Positions 1 through 7,403 of a stretch of 32,832 bases of DNA are shown piece after piece. The stretch is from an uncultured Saprospiraceae bacterium (lineage in GTDB: Bacteria; Bacteroidota; Bacteroidia; Chitinophagales; Saprospiraceae), in assembly GCA_937921595.1 (NCBI GenBank), contig CAKZTD010000259.1, forward strand, positions 1 to 32,832, given 5' to 3'. The number at the start of each line of letters is the position of its first letter. Position 1 is the stretch's first letter. Made by a program: the position numbers and the translations under genes. The notes under the pieces are model-generated. The model was not told the DNA's origin and searched no databases. It was given only the letters and a program-made list of their open reading frames with translations.

Positions 1-22
1 TAAACATACTATGAGAAAACTA
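1..22 (+). repeat. Copy 1 (partial) of the ACATACTATGAGAAA direct repeat
   Basis: The window opens inside a repeat whose core ACATACTATGAGAAA recurs near 295-313 and 519-537. Only the start-codon-like end is visible here; any hairpin in front of it lies outside the window. Read on the plus strand it would begin a very short frame (MRKL...). The core also matches the region around the start codon of the small GG peptide at 2877 (ACATACTATGGGAAA). Confidence 0.6.
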
Positions 23-246
23 CACAGTTGCAATATCTTAGTATTTTTCCTAATATGATAGGCACATTTATGCAATGGGGATATATTAACATTAAAAGGT
101 ATATATTTTTTAGTTAATGGTATCTCAATTTTTAATATGTCACATAGAATCGATTCAAAGAAATTTTACACCATAAGTATAATACCTAGATTGCTCATGA
201 TAAATACCTAGTAGAGAAATTGGGAATTAAAATTTGACTTAGGGGC

Positions 247-320
247 AAAAAAAATTCCTACACCTCAGAAGGGAAGAAGATGTAGGAAAATTAAACATAC
301 TATGAGAAAACTAGGCTCAA
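247..320. repeat. Hairpin plus ACATACTATGAGAAA repeat, unit A
   Basis: A hairpin with arms TTCCTACA (255-262) and TGTAGGAA (281-288) is followed by the ACATACTATGAGAAA core and CTAGGCTCAA. The unit is homologous to the one at 468-545. An A-run at 247-254 lies before the left arm, so read on the minus strand the hairpin is followed by eight T residues and looks like an intrinsic terminator. Read on the plus strand it is a 5'-leader-like hairpin before a frame MRKLGSR that stops at once. I cannot decide which strand is used. Confidence 0.6.
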
Positions 321-467
321 GGTAGTATGAACTTAAGGTCTAAAAAACATATAATTAGGGAGTGGGTCGAAAATAAGGGTTAGTGGTTCGGATATTTTAG
401 AGAACGGTACGATAAGGCTTGTCAAAAAAGCCATAATTTGAAGCTTTTTTGATGCTGAATTGGAGAG

Positions 468-545
468 AAAAAATTTCCTGCATCTCAGGAGGGAGCAAGA
501 TGCAGGAAGATTAAACAAACATACTATGAGAAAACTAGGTCAAAT
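468..545. repeat. Hairpin plus ACATACTATGAGAAA repeat, unit B
   Basis: This is a second copy of unit A. The arms are TTCCTGCATCT (475-485) and AGATGCAGGAA (498-508), an 11-bp perfect stem. Relative to unit A, one base pair changed from A:T to G:C on both sides, so the pairing is kept. The loop CAGgAGGGA is also conserved. Six A residues at 468-473 become a T-run on the minus strand, which suggests a minus-strand terminator. The plus-strand frame after the core is MRKLGQIYVCFL and a stop. Confidence 0.65.
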
Positions 546-588
546 ATATGTCTGTTTTTTATAATATATCATCATAAACTATTAAAAG
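468..588 (-). ncRNA. Predicted short minus-strand transcript
   Basis: A promoter at 594-623 and a terminator-like hairpin ending near 468 would bound a transcript of about 120 nt on the minus strand, downstream of the histidine kinase. The only frame inside it is 11 codons (MMIYYKKQTYI). It could be a small RNA, a very short peptide mRNA or an inert leftover. This is inference from the two flanking signals; no known RNA family is recognised. Confidence 0.28.
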
Positions 589-593
589 GAAAA

Positions 594-623
594 CAAATAT
601 AATTAAAAGGTAATATTTAGCAA
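594..623 (-). promoter_or_regulatory. Bacteroidota-type promoter resembling the peptide promoter
   Basis: On the minus strand the sequence reads TTG, 19 bp, TATATTTG, matching the TTG/TAnnTTTG promoter of this phylum. The 11 bp CCGTTTTCTTG around the -33 element is identical to the promoter of the GG peptide gene (2940-2978), which suggests common control. CCGTC lies just upstream of it, giving two CCGT half-sites 8 bp apart. Confidence 0.5.
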
Positions 624-729
624 GAAAACGGAAAGACGGGAAGTTTTTAAAATTAAAAAATCTGAAGTTGATCTTGTTAAAAAATGCAGATGTACACTCC
701 TCACCTCTAACTCCTCAATCCTAAAAGTT

Positions 730-2646
730 CTATCCTTTCTGGATAATCTCCACAGGTATCAAGACCTCTACCCTAGTCCCTATTGGAGCACCGGTCACTG
801 CGTCACGCAAATCAAGGGTTTTCACGAAGACGCCCTTGTTTTTAGATTTATTGAGAATTTCCAAGCGCTCTTCTGTAATCGAAGTTCCCTTAGATTTATG
901 GTTGATGTGGTACTCGTCTTGCTCTTGTAGCTTTCTAACAGCTTCTCGGCCGATACCATTATCCTCGACAATACAAAGAATTGTATTATCATCATGGAGT
1001 TTGAAGTCGACTTTAATTAAGCCACTTTTCTTTTGGCGAAGACCATGCTCGATAGAGTTTTCAACATAAGGTTGTACGATCATTGTAGGAACGCCCATTA
1101 TGTCTTCTTCTATCTCATCATCAACTGTAATCTTATAAGTCATCGTATCCCCAAATCGAAGCTTCTGACTGATCAAAAGATAATTTTCTAAAAACTCAAT
1201 CTCTTTTTCTAGACTGATCACTTCTATATCTGAATACTCTAAACTTTGACGCATGAGATGCGCAAATTTAGCAAGGTATTTAGAAGCATTATTTAATTCA
1301 CTGGAAGTAATATATTTTTGAATAGAGTTCAATGCATTATACATGAAGTGCGGATTCATCTGCGACCTCAAGGCTTTTAACTGAAGACCAATCGCTTGGA
1401 GTTTTAAAAGTTCAGCTTCTTGTTTTTTCTTTTCTGCTTCGTACTTAAACTCCAGCTCCATCAATTGCTGCTGCTTGGTTTCTTCAAGATGTTTTTCATT
1501 GAATTGATTGTGCAAGCGTAAGTAATTAAAAGCCTCTTCAAAATTCTCTTTTCGAGAATTATAATTAGCCACCTCTTCACAAACTGTTGCTAATTGCTTA
1601 TAGTCTTTTTGTTTTTTAGCAAACTGGATCGAGTTTGCAAAATGCTTGATTGCTTTCTTATCCTTCCCCATTTCAGCATATAACTGCGCCTTGTTCATTT
1701 CCACCATTGAAAAATTGGAAAAATTAGGCACTTCATTATCACTATAAATCTTTTCTGCTCGCTGGTATAATTTCAAAGCTTCTTCATACTTTCCATCTCT
1801 AAAATAACAAGCTCCTAAATTCGCATAAGCTCCCGCTCTCGAGTTTTGGCTAATGTCATCTTTGATCTTGATCGCTTTTTTAAAATACGCTTCCGCTTTA
1901 TCATCTCTTCCTCTTCTCATATGTGCTTGCCCTGCATTCAGATAATGCCAAGACAATCGAGTTCGCATACCAAAAGTCTCACAAAGTTCTACTGCTTTTT
2001 CAAAGGACTTAACACTTTTAGAAACCTCATCCGTTCTTTCGTAGATTCGCCCTAGCGCACTCAAGATAAGCGTCCTAAAATAATGATCTTTAAGGTTCAT
2101 TTTTTTCAGCAAACGTATCTTCTTATCTGCTTCCAACAATAATTCAATTGCTTTTGGGTAATTATTATATTTTAAATGTAAAAATCCTTCTCGGCAAGTC
2201 AACCATGCTTCGAGTTGTTGATCAGGAAAATTTTTCAAAGACTTAGAAGCCTTATCCAAAAAGCCAGTAGCCTTCTCTAGCTCGTTAAGATTCATGCAAG
2301 TACCTGCATAATCGATATAACCTTCGATCTGTTGCTTAGTATCTCCTCGTTCTTGTAACAGAATCATAGCCTGCTTGAAATGCATTTCCGAGAGGTTATA
2401 ATTGTACAATTGATTTTCTATGAAGGCATTATTGATGTGATAGGAAAGTCTAAAATCTGGATTCTCAATTTCCTTTAGTAGAAGATCTTGCTCGTCAAGA
2501 TATTTTTGTGCTTTTAAAAAGTCGATAAAAGCATAGGTTCCAGCTAATTCATTTAATAGCTCTAAACGCTGATAAGGATCATTCGTTCTAGACAAACGAC
2601 CTTCTAAGCTTTTGAGATTGGGGAGCGAAGTAATTAACTGATTCAT
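730..2646 (-). CDS. Soluble TPR-containing sensor histidine kinase, LytS/YehU type
   Basis: This 638-residue protein has no signal peptide or membrane segment, so it should sense in the cytoplasm. Residues about 25-380 are a run of TPR-like helical repeats, and about 380-425 form a charged coiled coil. The His_kinase domain follows, with H433 in QMNPHFMYNAL, the N box near 525-536 (QPYVENSIEHGL), the G1 box VEDNGIGR (560-567) and a G2-like KGTSITEERL (586-595). Kinases of this family phosphorylate LytTR regulators, and one is encoded upstream (3139-3912). TPR domains often bind peptides, and a double-glycine-type peptide gene lies directly upstream, so that peptide is a candidate ligand; this is inference. 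The 18 bp between the upstream terminator and the ATG leave no room for a separate promoter, so expression probably depends on read-through. Confidence 0.93.
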   Translation of the reverse strand: MNQLITSLPNLKSLEGRLSRTNDPYQRLELLNELAGTYAFIDFLKAQKYLDEQDLLLKEIENPDFRLSYHINNAFIENQLYNYNLSEMHFKQAMILLQERGDTKQQIEGYIDYAGTCMNLNELEKATGFLDKASKSLKNFPDQQLEAWLTCREGFLHLKYNNYPKAIELLLEADKKIRLLKKMNLKDHYFRTLILSALGRIYERTDEVSKSVKSFEKAVELCETFGMRTRLSWHYLNAGQAHMRRGRDDKAEAYFKKAIKIKDDISQNSRAGAYANLGACYFRDGKYEEALKLYQRAEKIYSDNEVPNFSNFSMVEMNKAQLYAEMGKDKKAIKHFANSIQFAKKQKDYKQLATVCEEVANYNSRKENFEEAFNYLRLHNQFNEKHLEETKQQQLMELEFKYEAEKKKQEAELLKLQAIGLQLKALRSQMNPHFMYNALNSIQKYITSSELNNASKYLAKFAHLMRQSLEYSDIEVISLEKEIEFLENYLLISQKLRFGDTMTYKITVDDEIEEDIMGVPTMIVQPYVENSIEHGLRQKKSGLIKVDFKLHDDNTILCIVEDNGIGREAVRKLQEQDEYHINHKSKGTSITEERLEILNKSKNKGVFVKTLDLRDAVTGAPIGTRVEVLIPVEIIQKG

Positions 2647-2663
2647 TATAAGTTTAAATATAT

Positions 2664-2695
2664 GAAAAAAGGCTGCATTTTTTCAAATGCAGCCT
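2664..2695 (-). terminator. Intrinsic terminator between the GG peptide gene and the kinase gene
   Basis: The arms AGGCTGCATTT (2670-2680) and AAATGCAGCCT (2685-2695) form an 11-bp perfect stem with a 4-base loop. On the minus strand the stem is followed by six T residues (complement of 2664-2669). It lies 30 bp after the peptide stop codon and ends 18 bp before the kinase start codon. Confidence 0.85.
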
Positions 2696-2724
2696 CAATA
2701 TATTTGAGTTAAATATAATTTATA

Positions 2725-2877
2725 TTATTGCGGACAGTCGTTGCTAATTCCTCTATTATCGTTATTAGAGTGATTAGTTGTTCCTCCAATCATGGTAGAC
2801 ATATCATCTTTCTGAAGAACAGAATTCTGAAGGTCGTACATTAAGTCTGTTAAAAGGCTTTTATTTTTCTTTCCCAT
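2725..2877 (-). CDS. Small peptide with double-glycine leader motif
   Basis: This is a 50-codon gene. The protein starts MGKKNKSLLTDLMYD, continues with LQKDDMSTMIGG, and ends in a polar tail rich in Asn with one Cys (NDCPQ at the C-terminus). The lysine-rich start, the spacing and the M-x-x-(M/I)-GG motif about 33 residues in resemble the GG-leader natural-product precursors of Bacteroidota, which are cleaved after GG by peptidase-containing ABC exporters. The 17-residue tail after GG would be the released peptide. The gene has its own promoter (2940-2970) and terminator (2664-2695), which argues that it is real. It sits between the regulator and the kinase, as pheromone genes do in ComCDE-like systems. 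No maturation enzyme or exporter is in the window, so modification is unknown. Confidence 0.7.
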   Translation of the reverse strand: MGKKNKSLLTDLMYDLQNSVLQKDDMSTMIGGTTNHSNNDNRGISNDCPQ

Positions 2878-2939
2878 AGTATGTAGGTTTTAGAAAAATT
2901 ATTAATTCGGTTTTAGAAATTATTGTTTGTTAATCTTTA

Positions 2940-2970
2940 CAAATGTACAGCTATTTTGCCTTTTTAACAA
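2940..2970 (-). promoter_or_regulatory. Promoter of the GG peptide gene
   Basis: The minus strand reads TTG (complement of 2968-2970), 20 bp, then TACATTTG (complement of 2940-2947). This matches the Bacteroidota promoter. It lies about 63 bp upstream of the peptide ATG and downstream of the response regulator stop codon. Confidence 0.65.
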
Positions 2971-2988
2971 GAAAACGGTCAAAAACGA
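2968..2988 (-). promoter_or_regulatory. Candidate LytTR-type regulator site
   Basis: Directly upstream of and overlapping the -33 element, the minus strand carries CGTTTTT and then CCGTTTTC, two similar half-sites about 9-11 bp apart. The form ACCGTTTTC resembles LytTR/AlgR boxes. The half-site is repeated upstream of the promoter at 594-623. Binding by the LytTR regulator encoded at 3139-3912 is inference. Confidence 0.3.
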
Positions 2989-3138
2989 GGGTCTTTTGTG
3001 CACAGTAAATTAATCCTTTAAAATCAATTCAAACCGAAACAACATACTTAATTCACTGTAAATCAAATATTTAAACTAAAAACAAAGCCTCAAAAGTTAA
3101 TCAAATAATTTTTTTAGCATGTTTTTAAAAACATGATT

Positions 3139-3912
3139 CTAAATACCTTTCTGTAACTCGTTAATTTTCAGCATAAAAGCTGGTCGTCGTCGTCGCGACA
3201 CTTCGATTTTCTTACCATCATCCATAATTAAGTAACCTCCATCTCCTTTGACAAACTTCCGCATGTAATTCAAATTAATCAAATGACTTTTATGGACTCG
3301 ATAGAAATTTGCACTAGTCAATAGTTCCTCGTATGATTTTATAGTTTTTGAAGCGGTGATCTTGTCCCCTGTTCTCAAATGAATGTGAGTATAATTATCT
3401 TCTGCCTCACATCGAACGATATCTTTAATACTGATAAAATAAATTCCATCAAGAGCAGAGATACTCATTTTTTCAAAGGCATTAGGATGATTTCCGGGAA
3501 AGTAACGCTGTTCAAAAATATCCATCCTTTCCTGAATCTTGTTCGCATTTCCAGGCTGGATTTTACTGACGTTTTGTTTGAGTTCATCCGCATCTATAGG
3601 CTTGAGAATATAAGCAAGCGCACTGTATTTGAAAGCTTCTACTGCGTATTGATCAAATGCTGTAACAAAGATGATATCAAAATCCTTTGCACCATTAATT
3701 TCTTTCAACATTTGAAACACCAAACCATCTGGCAGGTTAATATCTAAAAAAGCTAGGTCAGGTTTTATCTTTGGATCTTTAAATAACTGAATTGCTTCCT
3801 TATTATTTTTCGCTTCACCGATCACTTCGACATTCGGACAGTGCTCTTTGAGCATGTTCTTTAGGTTCTCAATACCATTGACCTCATCTTCAACGATAAC
3901 AGCTTTGATCAT
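3139..3912 (-). CDS. LytTR-family response regulator
   Basis: This 257-residue protein has an N-terminal receiver domain (about 1-120) with the acidic pair E8/D9, the phosphoacceptor D57 in AFLDINLPDG, T85 in FVTAFDQYA and K104 in the ILKPID motif. The C-terminal LytTR DNA-binding domain covers about 150-250 and contains VRCEAEDNYTHIHL and FYRVHKSHLINLNYM. It is the likely partner of the TPR kinase at 730-2646, although the two genes are separated by the peptide gene and about 260 bp. A TAAATTTG sequence (complement of 3974-3981) 60 bp upstream could be its -7 element, but no good -33 element is in place. The obvious candidate targets are the two related promoters at 2940-2970 and 594-623. 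Confidence 0.94.
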   Translation of the reverse strand: MIKAVIVEDEVNGIENLKNMLKEHCPNVEVIGEAKNNKEAIQLFKDPKIKPDLAFLDINLPDGLVFQMLKEINGAKDFDIIFVTAFDQYAVEAFKYSALAYILKPIDADELKQNVSKIQPGNANKIQERMDIFEQRYFPGNHPNAFEKMSISALDGIYFISIKDIVRCEAEDNYTHIHLRTGDKITASKTIKSYEELLTSANFYRVHKSHLINLNYMRKFVKGDGGYLIMDDGKKIEVSRRRRPAFMLKINELQKGI

Positions 3913-4258
3913 CGATTTTTATTTTTGTAAGTATGTTTGTATCTGTTTTTCTCAACCAAGGAGAGCTCTTTTACAAATTTAACAAAAAAGTCCTAGTATG
4001 CTCTATATTTTATCAGTTGTTTCTTTTTTGAAAATTGCATGAGCTAAATCCCGAACCTTCTCATTCAACAAACGTAAAACATGCATTACGTTAAATCAAA
4101 ATTTAAATGTCAGTCAAAAAAAATAACAACTCTATTCAGGTAAATGATTGAGACCAATTTTGATTTCGTTTTGATTCTCGACTCTAACATCAACACAAAT
4201 TAAAGCAATACCAGACTTTCAAGTCTTTTTAGTACTTTGTGAAAAATTTTGGTTCAAT
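3913..4258. other. Divergent intergenic region without a clear gene
   Basis: This AT-rich stretch separates the response regulator (minus) from the K+ channel gene (plus). I see a possible -7 element for the regulator (TAAATTTG, complement of 3974-3981). A small hairpin AGACT-TTCA-AGTCT followed by T residues lies near 4212-4227, and a 27-codon minus-strand frame runs from 4086 to 4003. None of these is strong. Confidence 0.5.
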
Positions 4259-5104
4259 ATGCCTACGACTTTAGACCCAAGGAAAGAAAAAATACACGAA
4301 ATAATCTTTGAAGCTGATACCCCAATGGGTAAAGCTTTTGATATTGTTTTGATGATTTTTATCCTTTTAAGTGTATTGGTTGTAATGCTGGAAAGCGTAG
4401 ATAGAATTGCAAATAATCATCACCAACTCTTCTTCGTTCTGGAATGGATTTTCACCATATTTTTCACAATAGAATATATACTCCGTTTATACTGCACCTA
4501 TAACCCTAAAAAGTACGCAATGAGCTTTTATGGGATTATTGATCTTCTGGCCATCATCCCAACTTACCTAAGCTTGTTGATTGTCGGCACACATTATCTA
4601 GTAGTCATCCGAGCCTTGAGACTTTTAAGGATTTTCCGGATTTTTAAGTTGGTAAAATTCTTAAACGAAGGAAATATAATCATCCGAGCTTTAATCAAAA
4701 GCCGAGCGAAGATTCTCGTTTTCATGTTGTTTATATTATTGATGGTAACCATCCTTGGATCCATTATGTATCTTGTCGAAGCTGGTTATAATGAGAAGTT
4801 TGATAGTATTCCTAGATCTATTTATTGGGCGATTGTCACCTTAACTACTGTTGGCTATGGAGACATATCTCCATCAACAGAATTCGGACAATTCATAGCT
4901 GCTTTTGTCATGCTTTTAGGTTATGCTGTACTGGCTGTACCGACAGGGATTGTATCAGCAGAAATGGTTAGCGAAGCCAATAAAGAAGCAGCAACTTCAA
5001 CAAACACTCAAGCATGTCGTTATTGTAGTCAAGAAGGCCATGATGACGATGCTGTTCACTGTAAATATTGTGGCGAATTGTTAAATGAAAAAATTAAAAA
5101 ATAA
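4259..5104 (+). CDS. Voltage-gated-type potassium channel with C-terminal zinc ribbon
   Basis: This 281-residue inner-membrane protein has six predicted transmembrane segments and the arginine-rich S4 helix RALRLLRIFRIFKLVKF (118-134). The pore helix and selectivity filter TTVGYGD (196-202) are typical of K+-selective channels. The pore helix S6 (about 208-235) is followed by a short linker and four cysteines, C253-x2-C256 and C268-x2-C271, in the pattern CRYC...CKYCGELL. This is a zinc-ribbon-like module at the cytoplasmic end, and it is not part of the standard ion-channel fold. The next gene starts 3 bp after the stop codon, so the two are probably co-transcribed. Confidence 0.92.
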   Translation: MPTTLDPRKEKIHEIIFEADTPMGKAFDIVLMIFILLSVLVVMLESVDRIANNHHQLFFVLEWIFTIFFTIEYILRLYCTYNPKKYAMSFYGIIDLLAIIPTYLSLLIVGTHYLVVIRALRLLRIFRIFKLVKFLNEGNIIIRALIKSRAKILVFMLFILLMVTILGSIMYLVEAGYNEKFDSIPRSIYWAIVTLTTVGYGDISPSTEFGQFIAAFVMLLGYAVLAVPTGIVSAEMVSEANKEAATSTNTQACRYCSQEGHDDDAVHCKYCGELLNEKIKK

Positions 5105-5107
5105 TTA

Positions 5108-5521
5108 ATGAAAGATGTTGTAGACTTAATTGCAAGGATATTAATTGCTTGTATTTTTCTATTTGAGGCTTATGATTCGATTTCTTTTTTCAAGGGTACA
5201 AAATCGATTATGACAGAATACGGTATTACCTGGCAACAGGATATTCTTTTGATCACTTCTATTTTTTTATTGATCCTTGGAGGCCTTTTAGTTCTGATCG
5301 GCTATCGTTCTAATTTTGGAGCAGTCCTTCTTCTTTTGTATTGGGTCCCTGTGACTTTTATTGTTCATTCCTGGTGGAATGATCCTGTTGAAATTCAGCG
5401 TGTTGAGTCTTTTGCTTTTATGAAAAACATTGCCATTATGGGAGGCCTGATGATGATCTATGTCAACGGTAGTGGAAAGTATAGCGTGAAACGATTGTTT
5501 GCTACTACAAGGGTAAAATAA
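5108..5521 (+). CDS. DoxX-like small membrane protein
   Basis: This is a 137-residue protein with four hydrophobic segments (about 5-22, 43-62, 67-85 and 100-118). The start (VVDLIARILIACIFLFEAYDS) and the short loop before the second helix fit the DoxX/DoxD-like family, often described as a four-helix quinone- or redox-associated membrane protein of unclear function. It follows the channel gene by 3 bp. Its stop codon lies just before a bidirectional terminator shared with the convergent FAD-protein gene. Confidence 0.72.
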   Translation: MKDVVDLIARILIACIFLFEAYDSISFFKGTKSIMTEYGITWQQDILLITSIFLLILGGLLVLIGYRSNFGAVLLLLYWVPVTFIVHSWWNDPVEIQRVESFAFMKNIAIMGGLMMIYVNGSGKYSVKRLFATTRVK

Positions 5522-5535
5522 GTTAACAGAAGAAC

Positions 5536-5585
5536 AAAATAATAAGTGAGCAATAGGTAAATACTTTTTGCTCACTTGTTATTTT
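5536..5585. terminator. Bidirectional terminator
   Basis: The arms at 5536-5553 and 5568-5585 pair at 17 of 18 positions (core AAGTGAGCAA / TTGCTCACTT). There is an A-rich left end and a T-rich right end. It lies between the convergent genes ending at 5521 and 5596, so it can stop transcription from both sides. Confidence 0.85.
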
Positions 5586-5595
5586 ATTAGCTTGG

Positions 5596-7152
5596 TTATT
5601 CTAAAAATCGCTTCACGGCTTTCGCTACATTTTGACCATCCATAGCAGCAGAAATAATTCCTCCAGCATACCCGGCACCTTCTCCACATGGAAACAAGCC
5701 TACCATATCGTCATGCATAAAAGTTTCCTTATTCCGAGGTACTCTAACCGGTGAACTTGTGCGGCTTTCAGTACCGATTACGTTGGCTTCTGCTGTAAAG
5801 TATCCTTTTAATTTTTTACCAAAGGTGATCATCCCTTCTTGAAGTTTTTCTGTAATAAAATCTGGAAGCAATTGATCAACTAAACCAGAATGTAATCCAG
5901 GAATGTAACTAGAATCAGATAAGGTTCTCGATCGTTTTCCTTTTACAAAATCAGTCATCCTCTGTGCTGGAGCATTTTGAGAACCATCACCATCGGCAAA
6001 CATTTTTTGCTCTACTGATTTTTGAAATTCCAGGCCAGCAAACACACCGTATTTTTGATAGGCTCCGAGGTCTGATAATTCGACAGCGACGACCGTTCCA
6101 CTATTTGCAAAAGGTGAATCTCTACGAGACATCGACATTCCATTGACGACTAACTCTCCCGGAGCAGTGGAAGCAGGAACAACTAGCCCGCCGGGGCACA
6201 TACAAAATGAAAAAACACCACGATCTCCTACTTGGCAAGCTAGTCGATAACTTGAAGCAGGCAGTGCATCTTCTCTTTTTGACTGATTGTATTGTATTCT
6301 ATCAATAAGCGGTTGCGGATGTTCCACTCGAACACCAAGCGCAAATGGCTTAGCTTCTATTGTGATATTTTTTTCATGCAACAAGTAATAAATATCTCTT
6401 GCCGAATGCCCCGTTGCAAGGATAACTGCAGCTCCTAAATGTTCATCTTTTTCATTAACCTGAATTCCTTCGATCGTACCATTTTTTATAATAAAATCAG
6501 TAACCAAAGAATCAAAATGAACTTCACCTCCATAGGACTCTATAGTTGCTCTAATGTTTGAAACGATAACGGGTAATTTATTGGAACCAATATGCGGATG
6601 TGCATCGATGAGAATATCAGTTTTAGCACCATGCTCAACAAAAAGCTTCATGGCTTTATAAATATTCCCTCGCTTATGGGATCGGGTATATAACTTCCCA
6701 TCCGAGTAAGTTCCTGCTCCTCCTTCTCCAAAACAGTAATTAGAGTTTGGGTCGACAAGGCCAAATTGCTGAATGGCTTTCAGGTCTCTTCTCCTGCTTT
6801 GAACATCTTTGCCGCGATCAAAAATAATAGGCTTTAGACCTAGTTCAATTAATTCTAATGCCGCAAAATAACCAGCTGGACCAGCTCCTATAATCAGTAC
6901 TGGTATTTTATCATGAACAGGTTGAAGAGCATCCAAGAGAGCTGGTTCTGGTATTATTTTTTCACCAAAATATAACTCAACTCGCAATTGAAACAAAACA
7001 CCTCTCCCTCTTGCATCGATTGATTTTCGTACGACACGCCAGTCTTCCAAAGCTTTTCCATTTTGTTTGGAACACTTTAAACTTTCTTCGACAATTCTGG
7101 AATCATCATCTGATTCAGAAGGCCTAAGCTTGATTTCTACGACTTCTACCAT
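5596..7152 (-). CDS. FAD-dependent oxidoreductase, COG2509-like
   Basis: This 518-residue flavoprotein has a short N-terminal domain (about 1-80) before the dinucleotide-binding motif VLIIGAGPAGYFAALEL (85-101). It then has a conserved YCFGEGGAGTYSDGKLYTR segment, the motif SFCMCPGGLVVPAS and the C-terminal FAD contact FPCGEGAGYAGGIISAAMDG. These features define a widespread family of large FAD-dependent dehydrogenases related to the HI0933/YtfP group; the substrate is not known. There is no signal peptide, so it should be cytoplasmic. Upstream of its start codon lies a MITE-like element (7189-7398) rather than an operon partner, so it is probably a single-gene unit. Confidence 0.88.
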   Translation of the reverse strand: MVEVVEIKLRPSESDDDSRIVEESLKCSKQNGKALEDWRVVRKSIDARGRGVLFQLRVELYFGEKIIPEPALLDALQPVHDKIPVLIIGAGPAGYFAALELIELGLKPIIFDRGKDVQSRRRDLKAIQQFGLVDPNSNYCFGEGGAGTYSDGKLYTRSHKRGNIYKAMKLFVEHGAKTDILIDAHPHIGSNKLPVIVSNIRATIESYGGEVHFDSLVTDFIIKNGTIEGIQVNEKDEHLGAAVILATGHSARDIYYLLHEKNITIEAKPFALGVRVEHPQPLIDRIQYNQSKREDALPASSYRLACQVGDRGVFSFCMCPGGLVVPASTAPGELVVNGMSMSRRDSPFANSGTVVAVELSDLGAYQKYGVFAGLEFQKSVEQKMFADGDGSQNAPAQRMTDFVKGKRSRTLSDSSYIPGLHSGLVDQLLPDFITEKLQEGMITFGKKLKGYFTAEANVIGTESRTSSPVRVPRNKETFMHDDMVGLFPCGEGAGYAGGIISAAMDGQNVAKAVKRFLE

Positions 7153-7188
7153 GCTGCAAAAGTAATGATTATTCGATATTCGATACCA

Positions 7189-7398
7189 AGTTACTGCACA
7201 CTTTTGAATATTAAATTGGAAACGAGTTAGATAAGTAAACTAGAAAATGAGTGAATCCCCTTATGAAATGTAAAATAACAATGCTGAGCACTTAGGTCTC
7301 ACCAAATACTCACTCATTTACTCATCCGATCATTCGGACAAGAAACATTGAATAAATCATTAAAAATCAATAGTTTATAAGAAAAGTGGGTAGTTTAA
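7189..7398 (-). mobile_element. MITE-like element, copy 1
   Basis: This is a non-coding element of about 210 bp. The left end is GTTACTGCACACTTTT and the right end is the inverted AAAAGTGGGTAGTTTA. Inside there are subterminal inverted arms built from ATGAGTGAAT-like units (7244-7255 and 7308-7325). The core matches the copies at 15545-15755 (opposite orientation), 18358-18553 and 26558-26738. It carries no ORF, so any movement would depend on a transposase elsewhere. Confidence 0.7.
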
Positions 7399-7403
7399 AT
7401 TCT

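Noticed and set aside
333-518. 61-codon minus-strand frame over the left repeats
   Set aside because: It starts at TTG inside the duplicated hairpin, and the matching frame in unit A stops after 19 codons. Similarity between the two comes from the repeat, not from protein conservation.
1-545. The ACATACTATGAGAAA repeats as a CRISPR array
   Set aside because: Spacing is irregular (about 220-290 bp), the repeats carry start-codon-like and hairpin parts, and no cas genes are present.
4003-4086. 27-codon minus-strand frame upstream of the response regulator
   Set aside because: No promoter, no GG motif and no recognisable feature. A frame this short is expected by chance.
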